64,000 bases of DNA from Corynebacterium lactis RW2-5 (GTDB taxonomy: Bacteria > Actinomycetota > Actinomycetes > Mycobacteriales > Mycobacteriaceae), in NCBI RefSeq assembly GCF_001274895.1, contig NZ_CP006841.1:868001-932000 (forward strand). Reading direction: 5' to 3'. Shown one piece after another: positions 25,894 through 34,100 of the stretch (the first letter of the stretch is position 1; every line of letters starts with the position of its first letter). The notes beneath the pieces were generated by a model, which saw only the letters and a program-made list of their open reading frames with translations, was not told the DNA's origin and did not search any database. A program made the position numbers and the translations under genes.

Positions 25894-26859
25894 TTAGTCG
25901 ACGGTGAGAACAATCTTTCCATCCGCGTGGCCCTCTTCAAGAGTTCGGTGCACCTCGGCAACGTCAGTTAGCGGTGCCGTCCGGCCTATGTGTATCTTCA
26001 GCTCTCCCCGGCAGATGCGGGTAGCAATGTCCTCGACGATACTGGGCACGTTCGAAATGAGGGGGATTTGGGCCTCGATGCCACGCTCCTTAGCGGGAGT
26101 GAGATCCGCGAGGGAAGGCAGGACGACGATGCGCCCGCCGGGGCGAAGGATATCCAGAGAGGGAATGAAAGTATCGAAGTAGACGGCATCAATGACGACA
26201 TCGATGCCGTCGGGACTTTCGGCGCGAACTGCGTCGAAGACATTTTCTGCTGTGTAGTCGATGTGTTGGGCGCCGAACCCGGTTAGCTTGTCGTGGTGCC
26301 GCGCCGATGCGCTGGCATAAACTTTCGCTTCTCGGGCCAAGCAGAGCTGGGTGATGAGCTGGCCTACGCCGCCACCGGCGCCATGGATGAGAACTGTCTC
26401 CCCCTCGGAGACTTTTGCCTGCTGTTCGACTGCCATCTGGGCGGTCAGGCCGGCGAGGGCGATGCCGGCTGCCGTGATATCGTCCATTCCCTCAGGAACC
26501 TGCACTAGGCCACTTGCCGGGAATACATTGTGGGTCGCGTAGGTGCCACGGATGTCTGAATGGGAACGCATCCCGAACACGTGATCGCCCGGCGAGAACT
26601 CTGTGACCCCCTCACCAACGGCGAGGACAACGCCGGCAGCTTCGCGGCCCAGGGTGCAAGGTAAAATTAGGCTGCTGCTCAGCCCGGAAGATCCGTCGCG
26701 CATCTTGTAGTCGAGCGGGTTTGCGCCGATTGCTGTGGTTTTGAAAAGGACCTCGCCGGAACCGGGCTGCGCGGGCTCGATTGGTGTTTTCGAAAGGACG
26801 TCTGCGGACCCGAATTCCGCAATGGTCATCGCGTATGCGTTATCAGTATTTGCGGGCAT
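25894..26859 (-). CDS. Zinc-less alcohol dehydrogenase / quinone oxidoreductase-like protein
   Basis: A 321-residue MDR-superfamily reductase. The N-terminal domain has ANPLDYKMRDGS and GREAAGVVLAVG. The nucleotide-binding domain has LIHGAGGGVGQLITQLC. No zinc-ligand set is present, consistent with QOR/zeta-crystallin type enzymes that reduce quinones or enones with NADPH. The ATG is preceded at 7 bases by TACACT on its strand, with no ribosome site, so it is probably leaderless. It is a single gene, divergent from the BASS transporter. Confidence 0.88.
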   Translation of the reverse strand: MPANTDNAYAMTIAEFGSADVLSKTPIEPAQPGSGEVLFKTTAIGANPLDYKMRDGSSGLSSSLILPCTLGREAAGVVLAVGEGVTEFSPGDHVFGMRSHSDIRGTYATHNVFPASGLVQVPEGMDDITAAGIALAGLTAQMAVEQQAKVSEGETVLIHGAGGGVGQLITQLCLAREAKVYASASARHHDKLTGFGAQHIDYTAENVFDAVRAESPDGIDVVIDAVYFDTFIPSLDILRPGGRIVVLPSLADLTPAKERGIEAQIPLISNVPSIVEDIATRICRGELKIHIGRTAPLTDVAEVHRTLEEGHADGKIVLTVD

Positions 26860-27010
26860 GTCCGCAAGTGTAGACGTTGTCAGCCGCCGCCGAGACAGGT
26901 TCTGCTGTGGCTGCTCACTTTTTAACGTGGCTCAAGGGCGTGGGTACCGTTGCCCCCGCAGAAGCTCCGTTGCATAGAACGGTCTGTGCAGTGGCGTAGA
27001 ATTCACGGCC

Positions 27011-28045
27011 ATGAATAGCGCTAACGCTCAGCAAGGTCAGTCCATCCACCCGGACAATTCGGAAGAAGACCGCGCAGCCAGAAGGGCCATCGTGGTATTC
27101 CCCTTCATCATCTTGGCTGCATTCTTCCTGGGCTTTCTCGCACCTGGAGCAGTAACGTTTATCGTGCCCTACATTAGCGTCGCGCTCGGCCTAATTATGT
27201 TCGGGATGGGATTGACTCTGACCGTTCCAGATTTTGCCCTCGTCGTAAAACGACCGTTGCCGGTGTTGCTCGGTGTCTTCGCTCAGTTTGTCATTATGCC
27301 TGCCGTAGCAATAGCGCTGGTGAAGGTTCTGGGTTTGCATCCTGCGCTGGCGGTCGGTGTCATCTTGGTTGGCTGCGCGCCGGGCGGAACTAGCTCGAAC
27401 GTGATCTCCTACTTGGCCAAGGGAGATGTGGCGTTGTCGGTGTCGATGACATCGATATCGACACTTCTTGCTCCCATTTTTACTCCGGTACTGACGTTGT
27501 GGCTGGCCGGAGAATATCTGCCGGTTTCCGGTGGGGCGATGGCAATGTCCGTTGTCAAAATGGTGCTGGTTCCAGTTGTGGGAGGCATAGTTGTGCGCAT
27601 GCTCCTGCGTGGCGCAATTGACCGCGTACTACCGATCCTTCCGTGGTTGTCTGTCGCGGGGATCGCCGTTGTCGTAGCGGCGGTGGTGTCGACCTCTGCG
27701 GACAAACTCGTCGAGGCGGGGCTGCTGGTGCTATTGGTTGTCGTCTTGCACAACGCCCTTGGCTTTGTCCTTGGGTATGTGGGAGCAAGACTGTTTGGCG
27801 TAGGCGAACGCGCTGCGCGCACTACGTCAATCGAGGTGGGCATGCAGAACTCCGGCCTCGCAGCTACTTTGGCCGCAACCTATTTCGAGCCAATGGCAGC
27901 TCTGCCCGGTGCTGTTTTCAGCGTATGGCACAACATTTCCGGCGGCTTGTTAGCCATGTACTACCGCCGCTTTGGCCACAACGATGCTGCTGAGCGCAGG
28001 TCACGTGCTAGCGGCGCGAATGCGTCAAGCGAGGCTGGCGTTTAA
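27011..28045 (+). CDS. Bile acid:sodium symporter (BASS) family transporter
   Basis: A 344-residue ten-helix protein. The family motifs GCAPGGTSSNVISYLAKGD and EVGMQNSGLAATLA, which form the crossed Na+-binding helices, are both intact. Bacterial BASS proteins carry pantoate, 2-oxo acids or other organic anions with Na+. Substrate is unassigned. TAGAAT (26997-27002) 8 bases before the ATG suggests a leaderless transcript. The stop codon overlaps that of the convergent GntR gene within TTAA. Confidence 0.88.
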   Translation: MNSANAQQGQSIHPDNSEEDRAARRAIVVFPFIILAAFFLGFLAPGAVTFIVPYISVALGLIMFGMGLTLTVPDFALVVKRPLPVLLGVFAQFVIMPAVAIALVKVLGLHPALAVGVILVGCAPGGTSSNVISYLAKGDVALSVSMTSISTLLAPIFTPVLTLWLAGEYLPVSGGAMAMSVVKMVLVPVVGGIVVRMLLRGAIDRVLPILPWLSVAGIAVVVAAVVSTSADKLVEAGLLVLLVVVLHNALGFVLGYVGARLFGVGERAARTTSIEVGMQNSGLAATLAATYFEPMAALPGAVFSVWHNISGGLLAMYYRRFGHNDAAERRSRASGANASSEAGV

Positions 28046-28725
28046 GCGTCGCGAAGTCCCAGGGCTTTGGTGACAGCATCGAAAGAGTCGGCGTGGTAAG
28101 CCTGCAGGAGCTTTGTTGCGCGGGCTATCTGGCTGGAGGAGAGGGCCTGTGCTATCGGCCAGTGGTGTTCGGCGAAGCGCATATGCAGGCCTTCAGCCTC
28201 GGGACAAGAAAGGAAACACAAGCGGAGTTGGGCCTGAATTGACTCGGCTGTGTTGAACAACTCGGGGGACTGTGATGCAGCCGCAATGCTGAGATGGAAG
28301 GCATTGTTACGTTCGGCTAGTGTCCGAGAACCGTCCTGCAAGATTTCGGTGAGGTGGGAGCCGAGATGGCGTGCTCGAGGTCCGTCGAGGGATAGGATGG
28401 CGCCGCACTCAGCGCTGCGCCGGAATGCGTAGAGCTCTTCGATTCGCTGCAGGTTAAAACTTGCGACAAAGACCCCATGGTGGGGCTTGTGGGTGAGCAG
28501 CCCTTCCATCTCGAGTGTCCGATATGCTTGGCGGATGGTGTTGCGGCTGACACCCAGACGGGTAGCGAGCTGCGTTTCCCGCAGCTGTTCGCCACTAAAG
28601 TGCTTACCGTCCAAAATCTCCCTACGCAGGGTAGAAGCTGCGACACTTGCTACTGACGGGCGATGGAGCGGAGATCTTTCGGTTTTGAAACCGACATTGC
28701 CGCATGGGCGTTCGGGGGTGCTCAT
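28042..28725 (-). CDS. GntR-family regulator, FCD subfamily
   Basis: A 227-residue protein with an N-terminal winged helix (SVAASTLRREILDGKHFSGEQLRETQLATRLGVSRNTIRQAYRTLEMEGLLTHKPHHGVFV) and a C-terminal all-helical FCD domain (about 100-225) with conserved Arg/Asp/His residues. FCD regulators bind carboxylic-acid ligands. It is divergent from the transporter and 5-oxoprolinase genes, with a matching TNGTNNNACNA site between them, so it very likely controls that module. The ATG at 28725 has TAATCT 7 bases upstream; a longer in-frame start 42 bases earlier is unlikely. Confidence 0.9.
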   Translation of the reverse strand: MSTPERPCGNVGFKTERSPLHRPSVASVAASTLRREILDGKHFSGEQLRETQLATRLGVSRNTIRQAYRTLEMEGLLTHKPHHGVFVASFNLQRIEELYAFRRSAECGAILSLDGPRARHLGSHLTEILQDGSRTLAERNNAFHLSIAAASQSPELFNTAESIQAQLRLCFLSCPEAEGLHMRFAEHHWPIAQALSSSQIARATKLLQAYHADSFDAVTKALGLRDA

Positions 28726-28786
28726 GTAACCCAGATTACTTAACAGCTTTGGAGTGTCGGTCGTCACGGCCTATCATGCAAGAAAT

Positions 28787-28799
28787 ATTGTTCAACAAT
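28787..28799. promoter_or_regulatory. Operator matching FadR/FCD-type GntR consensus
   Basis: ATTGTT-C-AACAAT is a perfect 13-bp palindrome whose core TTGTTCAACAA fits the TNGTNNNACNA consensus of FCD-type GntR regulators exactly. It lies between the divergent GntR gene and the NRAMP-like transporter that begins at 28840. A second half-site, TTTTGTTGG, follows immediately. Confidence 0.75.
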
Positions 28800-28839
28800 T
28801 TTGTTGGATTAGTCGCTTCGTTGGATAGGGCTCACAAAT

Positions 28840-30090
28840 ATGGACAACATTCAAGACTCTCAGCCCGTAGAAGAGAAGAAAGCATCGCACTCAACGGAGG
28901 CTAGAGCCAGAAAAGCTGCGTTGCTAGGCGCTGTATTCCTGATGGCAACTAGCGCGATTGGACCCGGCTTCCTTACTCAGACCGCAACCTTTACGGCAAA
29001 ACTTGGCGCCGCATTCGCCTTCGCCATCCTCATCTCGGTCCTTCTCGATATCGCGATTCAGCTCAACGTCTGGCGGGTTATTGCTGTCTCCGGGCGTCGC
29101 GCACAAGAGCTTGGCAATGCAGTGCTGCCTGGGCTGGGCTGGTTTATGTCAATATTAGTTGTCGTTGGTGGCGTGGTCTTCAACATCGGCAATGTCGGTG
29201 GCGCGGGCCTTGGCGCAAATGCAATGCTGGGCATCGATGCCAAGATTGGCGGTATAGTCACTGCGATCGTCGCCATCGGCTTCTTCCTGTCTCGCCGAGC
29301 GGGGATGGCCCTGGACAAGGCCCTTGTTGTGCTCGGTGCCGTGATGATTCTGGTCACGGCAATTGTGGCTTTTAGCTCGAACCCACCGGTAGGGGAGGCG
29401 CTGAAAAATACGGTCATGCCTGGCACGATTGATTTGTTGGCAATCATCACGCTGGTCGGTGGCACCGTCGGCGGCTACATCACCTACGCTGGCGCCCACC
29501 GCATGCTCGACTCGGGCGCCGGTGGCGTGGAGCATCTAGCGCAAACCACCCGCTCGTCCGTCACCAGCATTATCGTCACCGCGGTTATGCGGTTCCTACT
29601 TTTTCTCGCAGTCCTTGGCGTGGTTGCTGGAGGCGTGGTTCTCAACACGGAGGGTAACCCGGCAGCCGAAGCTTTCCAGGCTGCCGCGGGGGATTTGGGC
29701 ATGCGCTTTTTCGGCGTGGTTCTGTGGGCCGCGGGCATTTCGTCGATTGTGGGTGCTAGCTACACCTCGGCAACGTTTCTGACCCGTTCGTCGGGAAGCG
29801 ATAACAAGACGCAGAACACGGTCACGATTGTCCTGATTGCAATCTCGACGCTGCTCTTCGGCATTATAGGCACCGCGCCGGCGACGCTGCTGGTTTTTGC
29901 CGGTGCCTTCAACGGGCTGGTGCTTCCAATCGGTGTCACCGTTCTGCTTTACATCGCGCTGTTTCGGTCCGACCTTATGAACGGCTATAAATACCCCAAG
30001 TGGTTGGCGGCCATCGGCATCCTCGGTGTCGCAGTGGCCTGGTTCCTCGCATGGCGCTCTTTCGGCGGAGTGTTCCAGATGCTTGGGTAG
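28840..30090 (+). CDS. NRAMP-fold transporter associated with 5-oxoprolinase
   Basis: A 416-residue eleven-helix protein of the NRAMP superfamily. The first helix reads MATSAIGPGFLTQTATFTAKL. The aligned metal-binding motif of true NRAMP proteins, DPGN, is replaced by GPGF, and no MPH motif is seen in the middle helix, so divalent-metal transport is doubtful. The homologous position in Bacillus subtilis (ycsG) also lies beside pxpA/kipI/kipA genes. By context this protein probably imports 5-oxoproline or a related small acid for the enzyme encoded next. Confidence 0.85.
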   Translation: MDNIQDSQPVEEKKASHSTEARARKAALLGAVFLMATSAIGPGFLTQTATFTAKLGAAFAFAILISVLLDIAIQLNVWRVIAVSGRRAQELGNAVLPGLGWFMSILVVVGGVVFNIGNVGGAGLGANAMLGIDAKIGGIVTAIVAIGFFLSRRAGMALDKALVVLGAVMILVTAIVAFSSNPPVGEALKNTVMPGTIDLLAIITLVGGTVGGYITYAGAHRMLDSGAGGVEHLAQTTRSSVTSIIVTAVMRFLLFLAVLGVVAGGVVLNTEGNPAAEAFQAAAGDLGMRFFGVVLWAAGISSIVGASYTSATFLTRSSGSDNKTQNTVTIVLIAISTLLFGIIGTAPATLLVFAGAFNGLVLPIGVTVLLYIALFRSDLMNGYKYPKWLAAIGILGVAVAWFLAWRSFGGVFQMLG

Positions 30091-30162
30091 CCTCGAGCAG
30101 ATTACGTCCGCCAAAATCGGGGCTTAAAAACATTTAGTAATTCTCACCAGGAAGGAACGGCA

Positions 30163-30942
30163 GTGCACATGGGCGCCACTATCGATCTCAACTCTGACCT
30201 CGGAGAAGCTTTTGGCTCGTGGACGATGGGCGACGATATCGCCCTTCTCGATATCGTGACCAGTGCGAACATCGCCTGCGGTTACCACGCCGGTGACGCC
30301 AGTGTCATGGTGGAGACCTGCGAGGCTGCGGCTGCTCGAGGAATTCGCATCGGCGCGCACGTGGCCTACCGCGATCTCGCGGGGTTTGGCCGCCGTCGGA
30401 TGGACTACTCACACAGAGAGTTGAGAGCCGAAACTCTCTATCAGATCGGTGCCCTGTCTGCCTGCGCGCGGGCGGCGGGCGCGGAAGTCTCCTACGTCAA
30501 GCCCCACGGAGCCCTGTACAACCGAATCGCTGTGGACGAAACGCAGGCTGCCGCAGTGGTGGAGGCGCTCCTCCTCGCACGTTCCACCTGCGGCGACAAC
30601 CTAGCGATTATGGCGCAGCCGGGATCCGTCATCGAACGGCTTAGCCTCGATGCAGGCCTTCCCGTGATTCGTGAAGCCTTCGCGGACCGGGCATACAACC
30701 CGGATGGAACGCTGGTTTCGCGAGCGCTCGAAGGTTCTGTCATTGTTGACCCGGATGCCGTCGTCAAGCGTGTTATCGCGATGGCTGACGGGGAGCCGAT
30801 TACTGCCTATGACGGTTCTCCTCTAGCCGTGCGGGCTGACTCCATCTGCCTGCACGGCGATACCCCCGGAGCGGTCGAGCTCTCCCGCAAGATTCGCCAG
30901 GGGCTTGTCGACGCCGGGGTCACCGTCGCTGCCGACACTTAG
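30163..30942 (+). CDS. pxpA: 5-oxoprolinase subunit A (LamB/YcsF family)
   Basis: A 259-residue protein with the LamB/YcsF signatures TIDLNSDLGEAFGSWTMGDD, SANIACGYHAGD and VSYVKPHGALYN. With PxpB and PxpC it forms the ATP-dependent 5-oxoprolinase that opens 5-oxoproline to glutamate. GGAAGGA precedes a GTG at 30163; an ATG two codons later is an equally plausible start. All three subunits follow one another here behind a putative importer. Confidence 0.92.
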   Translation: MHMGATIDLNSDLGEAFGSWTMGDDIALLDIVTSANIACGYHAGDASVMVETCEAAAARGIRIGAHVAYRDLAGFGRRRMDYSHRELRAETLYQIGALSACARAAGAEVSYVKPHGALYNRIAVDETQAAAVVEALLLARSTCGDNLAIMAQPGSVIERLSLDAGLPVIREAFADRAYNPDGTLVSRALEGSVIVDPDAVVKRVIAMADGEPITAYDGSPLAVRADSICLHGDTPGAVELSRKIRQGLVDAGVTVAADT

Positions 30943-31010
30943 CCCTTACTCGCAGATCTCATCGACCGCCGTGATTGTGACCCTGCGAAAAGAAAGGATT
31001 AGCCTTCACC

Positions 31011-31664
31011 ATGGCCGAAATTCGCCCGATGGGAACCAACGCACTGCTCATCGACTATTCCTCGTCATCCAATCCATTGGCGAAGGTGCTTCGTGCGCAC
31101 GCTGCAGCGGTCGAGATCGAGGGGCTTGTTGACCGAGTTCCCGCCGCTCAGACACTTCTGCTCCGCTTTGAAGGACCTGCTCGTCGCTATCTCGGCGCGG
31201 TGGAAGCTGCGCTGCGCGGAGGCGATGCGCAAGGGCACACCGTCGGCAAGCGAAAGACAGTAAAGATTCCCGTTCATTACGACGGCGCCGACCTCGAGCC
31301 TCTGGCCGGGACGCTGGGGATGAGTCCCCAGGCGCTGATTGATTGGCACTGCGAGCGTCCGTGGACCGCAGCCTTCGGTGGCTTCGCACCGGGCTTCTAC
31401 TACATGGTGCGCGCGGGCGGCGATGGGTGGCCGAAAGTCTTCGATATTCCCCGCTTGTCGACGCCGCGTACCCGGGTGCCGAAGGGGTCGGTCGGGCTGG
31501 CGGGCCAGTTCGCGGGCGTGTATCCGATTGATTCGCCCGGAGGCTGGCAGCTTCTGGGGCATACCGATGTTGAAATGTGGGACCTGAGCAGGCCCAATCC
31601 GGCGCTACTGGAACCGGGGGCACAGGTGCAATTTGAAGCGATCGGCTCGGGACGCGCGGTATAG
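31011..31664 (+). CDS. pxpB: 5-oxoprolinase subunit B (KipI family)
   Basis: A 217-residue carboxyltransferase domain subunit 1 protein. The motif WTAAFGGFAPGFYYM is the family's GFAPGF signature; PRLSTPRTRVPKGSVGLAG and YPIDSPGGWQLLGHT complete the typical C-terminal half. It pairs with PxpC to form the amidolyase half of 5-oxoprolinase. In B. subtilis the homologue KipI also inhibits the sporulation kinase KinA, but no such partner applies here. Confidence 0.93.
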   Translation: MAEIRPMGTNALLIDYSSSSNPLAKVLRAHAAAVEIEGLVDRVPAAQTLLLRFEGPARRYLGAVEAALRGGDAQGHTVGKRKTVKIPVHYDGADLEPLAGTLGMSPQALIDWHCERPWTAAFGGFAPGFYYMVRAGGDGWPKVFDIPRLSTPRTRVPKGSVGLAGQFAGVYPIDSPGGWQLLGHTDVEMWDLSRPNPALLEPGAQVQFEAIGSGRAV

Positions 31665-31680
31665 AAAGGGGTCGGAAGAG

Positions 31681-32571
31681 ATGAAAAATTCCATTGAAAT
31701 TATTCGGCCCGGCGTTTTGACGACCGTGCAGGACTTAGGGCGCGCGGGGCAGGGAAGCCTGGGCGTGAGCACCTCTGGCGCGTTTGACCGTGAGTCGGCG
31801 GCAGCGGCCAACCGCATGGTTGTGAATGAGGAGAGTCTGGCGGTTCTCGAGTGCGTCGTCGGCGGGCTAGAGTTTCGTCTCGCGCAGGGGGCCATCGTCT
31901 CCTTCGCGGGAGCTCACGGCGAGGTGACTGTCGAGCAAGACGACAAGGTCATCAAGACGTCGATGAACAGTCGAATCGTGGTCGGAGCAGGGGCGATTGT
32001 CCGGCTTGGAACCTTCGATGCAGGCTTGCGGGGATACGTCGCAATTCGCGGCGGGATTGACGTCGAGCAGGTGCTGGGTTCGCGTTCTTGCGACACTCTC
32101 GGCAAGCTCGGTCCGGCGCCGCTGCGCGCCGGCGAGGTGCTGGAAGTCGGCGACCCTGAGTATTCGACGGGTTCCTCCATCGCAATCTATCCGGCACCGC
32201 ACTGGTCGAGCGAGGCTGCCCGTCTCGATGTTGTGCCGGGCCCTCGGTCGGACTGGTTCACGTCGGAAAGCGTGTATGAATTCTTCCACGAAACGTGGAC
32301 TGTGACGCAGGAGGCTAACCGGGTCGGGCTTCGGCTGAGCGGTAGTGCTCTTGAGCGTCAAGTGACACATGAGCTGGCCAGTGAAGGAATGGTTCCGGGG
32401 GCGATTCAGGTCCCCGCGTCGGGACAACCAATTATTTTCGGTCCGGATCATCCGGCGACGGGTGGTTATCCGGTCATCGGTGTTTTGACTGAGCCGTCGC
32501 TGTCGAGGGCTGGGCAATTGGTTCCCGGGGCGAAGGTGCAATTCCGTCGCGTCAGGACGGCGTATACATAG
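31681..32571 (+). CDS. pxpC: 5-oxoprolinase subunit C (KipA family)
   Basis: A 296-residue biotin-dependent carboxyltransferase-like protein. It opens with IEIIRPGVLTTVQDLGRAG and continues with GVSTSGAFDRESAAAANRMV. It ends with the diagnostic ATGGYPVIGVL and PGAKVQFRRV. Together with the preceding gene it forms the PxpBC heterodimer. The ATG at 31681 has GGAAGAG just upstream; an in-frame start 48 bases earlier overlaps pxpB and is not needed. A DHA2 exporter gene starts four bases after the stop. Confidence 0.93.
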   Translation: MKNSIEIIRPGVLTTVQDLGRAGQGSLGVSTSGAFDRESAAAANRMVVNEESLAVLECVVGGLEFRLAQGAIVSFAGAHGEVTVEQDDKVIKTSMNSRIVVGAGAIVRLGTFDAGLRGYVAIRGGIDVEQVLGSRSCDTLGKLGPAPLRAGEVLEVGDPEYSTGSSIAIYPAPHWSSEAARLDVVPGPRSDWFTSESVYEFFHETWTVTQEANRVGLRLSGSALERQVTHELASEGMVPGAIQVPASGQPIIFGPDHPATGGYPVIGVLTEPSLSRAGQLVPGAKVQFRRVRTAYT

Positions 32572-32575
32572 GAGA

Positions 32576-34081
32576 ATGACCCCCTCTAAGAAGCTCGCCG
32601 CCAACAGCAGCGAATGCACAGCCGACGGCCCCCAAAGCTCCCATCGCTGGCGCGTGCTCGCTGTTTTGCTAACGGGCATTTTTATGGCGCTAATGGCGGT
32701 CAGTATTGTCAACGTTGCATTACCGAGTATTCAGTACGGACTACAGGCACGCGATGCCGATATCCAATGGGTGCTCAGCGGGTTTGCGCTCTCGTTTGGT
32801 GTAGTGCTGGTGGTGGCCGGCCGGGCCGGTGATCTACTCGGGCGTGGTGGCCTCTATATCCTGGGTATGTATATCTACACGGCAGGAGCCTTCCTCGCTG
32901 GACTTTCATCGAACGTTGAAGTGCTAAATGCTGCGCGTTTCATCATGGGGGTCGGCGCAGGTTTATTCAGCCCGCAGGGAGCCGGGATGATTCAGCAATA
33001 CTTTTCCGGCAAGGAAAGGGAAATAGCGTTCGGATACTTCGGAACGGCGGTGGGAATAGCGGTCGCAATCGGCCCTCCACTAGGAGGATTCCTTATTCGC
33101 CTTGGAGGTGCGGAGCTTGGATGGCGGCTTACGATGCTTGTTAACGTGCCAGTTGGCCTATTGACAATCTTCCTTGGTTTTCTACTGTTTCCACGGCCCT
33201 ACCTACGAAGGCTCCGGAACAATAAGGGGGAAGCAGTCGGAGCTTTTCGTACTGTCAAGGCTCTCGATCCGATTGGTGCGCTCCTTTTGGGGCTTGTCGT
33301 TGTGACCTTGATGTTGCCATTTTTGGAGTCTGAGGCAGCCACGTGGATCTGGGCACTATTGCCGGTTTCCGCAGCATTGCTGTTTGTGTGGATAAGGTGG
33401 GAAAAGTACGTCAAAACTACCGGTACGGCTCCGATGATTGACCTCGAAATTTTCTCGCTACGAGGTTTTCGCAATGGAGCTGTGATTGCCACGCTCTGGT
33501 TTTTTGGAACAACGAGTATTTGGGTTTTGGTGGCCCAGTACTTCCAAAATGCCTTAGGGCACTCGCCATTGGTATCGGGATTAATTGGCTTGCCGGCTGC
33601 AATCCTCAGCGCCTTCGCATCGAATTGGGCGGGCCATCACGTAGATGCCTATGGGCGCAAGATTGTCGTCGGTGGCATCGCCATTACAATGGTCGGACTT
33701 CTTTTAACCATCGGGGTCATCGCGCTAAACGACGCATACGGAGTCAGCGAATTCTGGTCAATTCTGACTCTATCTTTAGCAGGTGCCGCTGGTGGCCTGG
33801 TCATTTCTCCGAATCAAGCATTGAGCTTGCGACACGTGCCGATAACCTATGCGGGGACTGCCGGCGCAGTGTTGCAGACTGGGCAAAGAATTGGCACCTC
33901 AGTCGGCTTGACGATCATCCTCGCTGTAACCTTCGCTGTGAAGGATTCCTATAGGTGGCAGTTAGGAATTATCGCTGGCTATGCGACCATCATTGTGGTC
34001 TTTCTGCTCTGTTTTGCGGTGGCGATGAAAGATGCAAAGTTGGGTACTCCTTCTGCAAAGCTAAAAAAGCTGACCGACTGA
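32576..34081 (+). CDS. MFS transporter, DHA2 (EmrB/QacA) type
   Basis: A 501-residue fourteen-helix exporter. Typical features are VSIVNVALPSIQ in helix 1, the loop LVVAGRAGDLLGR and GGFLIRLGGAELGWRLTMLVNVPVG in helix 5. Drug:H+ antiporters of this group expel dyes, antibiotics or metabolites. It begins four bases after pxpC and may be read through from that operon. Its DNA is visibly richer in A+T than the pxp genes, and so are the next two genes, hinting at separate origin. Confidence 0.88.
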   Translation: MTPSKKLAANSSECTADGPQSSHRWRVLAVLLTGIFMALMAVSIVNVALPSIQYGLQARDADIQWVLSGFALSFGVVLVVAGRAGDLLGRGGLYILGMYIYTAGAFLAGLSSNVEVLNAARFIMGVGAGLFSPQGAGMIQQYFSGKEREIAFGYFGTAVGIAVAIGPPLGGFLIRLGGAELGWRLTMLVNVPVGLLTIFLGFLLFPRPYLRRLRNNKGEAVGAFRTVKALDPIGALLLGLVVVTLMLPFLESEAATWIWALLPVSAALLFVWIRWEKYVKTTGTAPMIDLEIFSLRGFRNGAVIATLWFFGTTSIWVLVAQYFQNALGHSPLVSGLIGLPAAILSAFASNWAGHHVDAYGRKIVVGGIAITMVGLLLTIGVIALNDAYGVSEFWSILTLSLAGAAGGLVISPNQALSLRHVPITYAGTAGAVLQTGQRIGTSVGLTIILAVTFAVKDSYRWQLGIIAGYATIIVVFLLCFAVAMKDAKLGTPSAKLKKLTD

Positions 34082-34100
34082 GGAAAGGAAAATAGACGAA

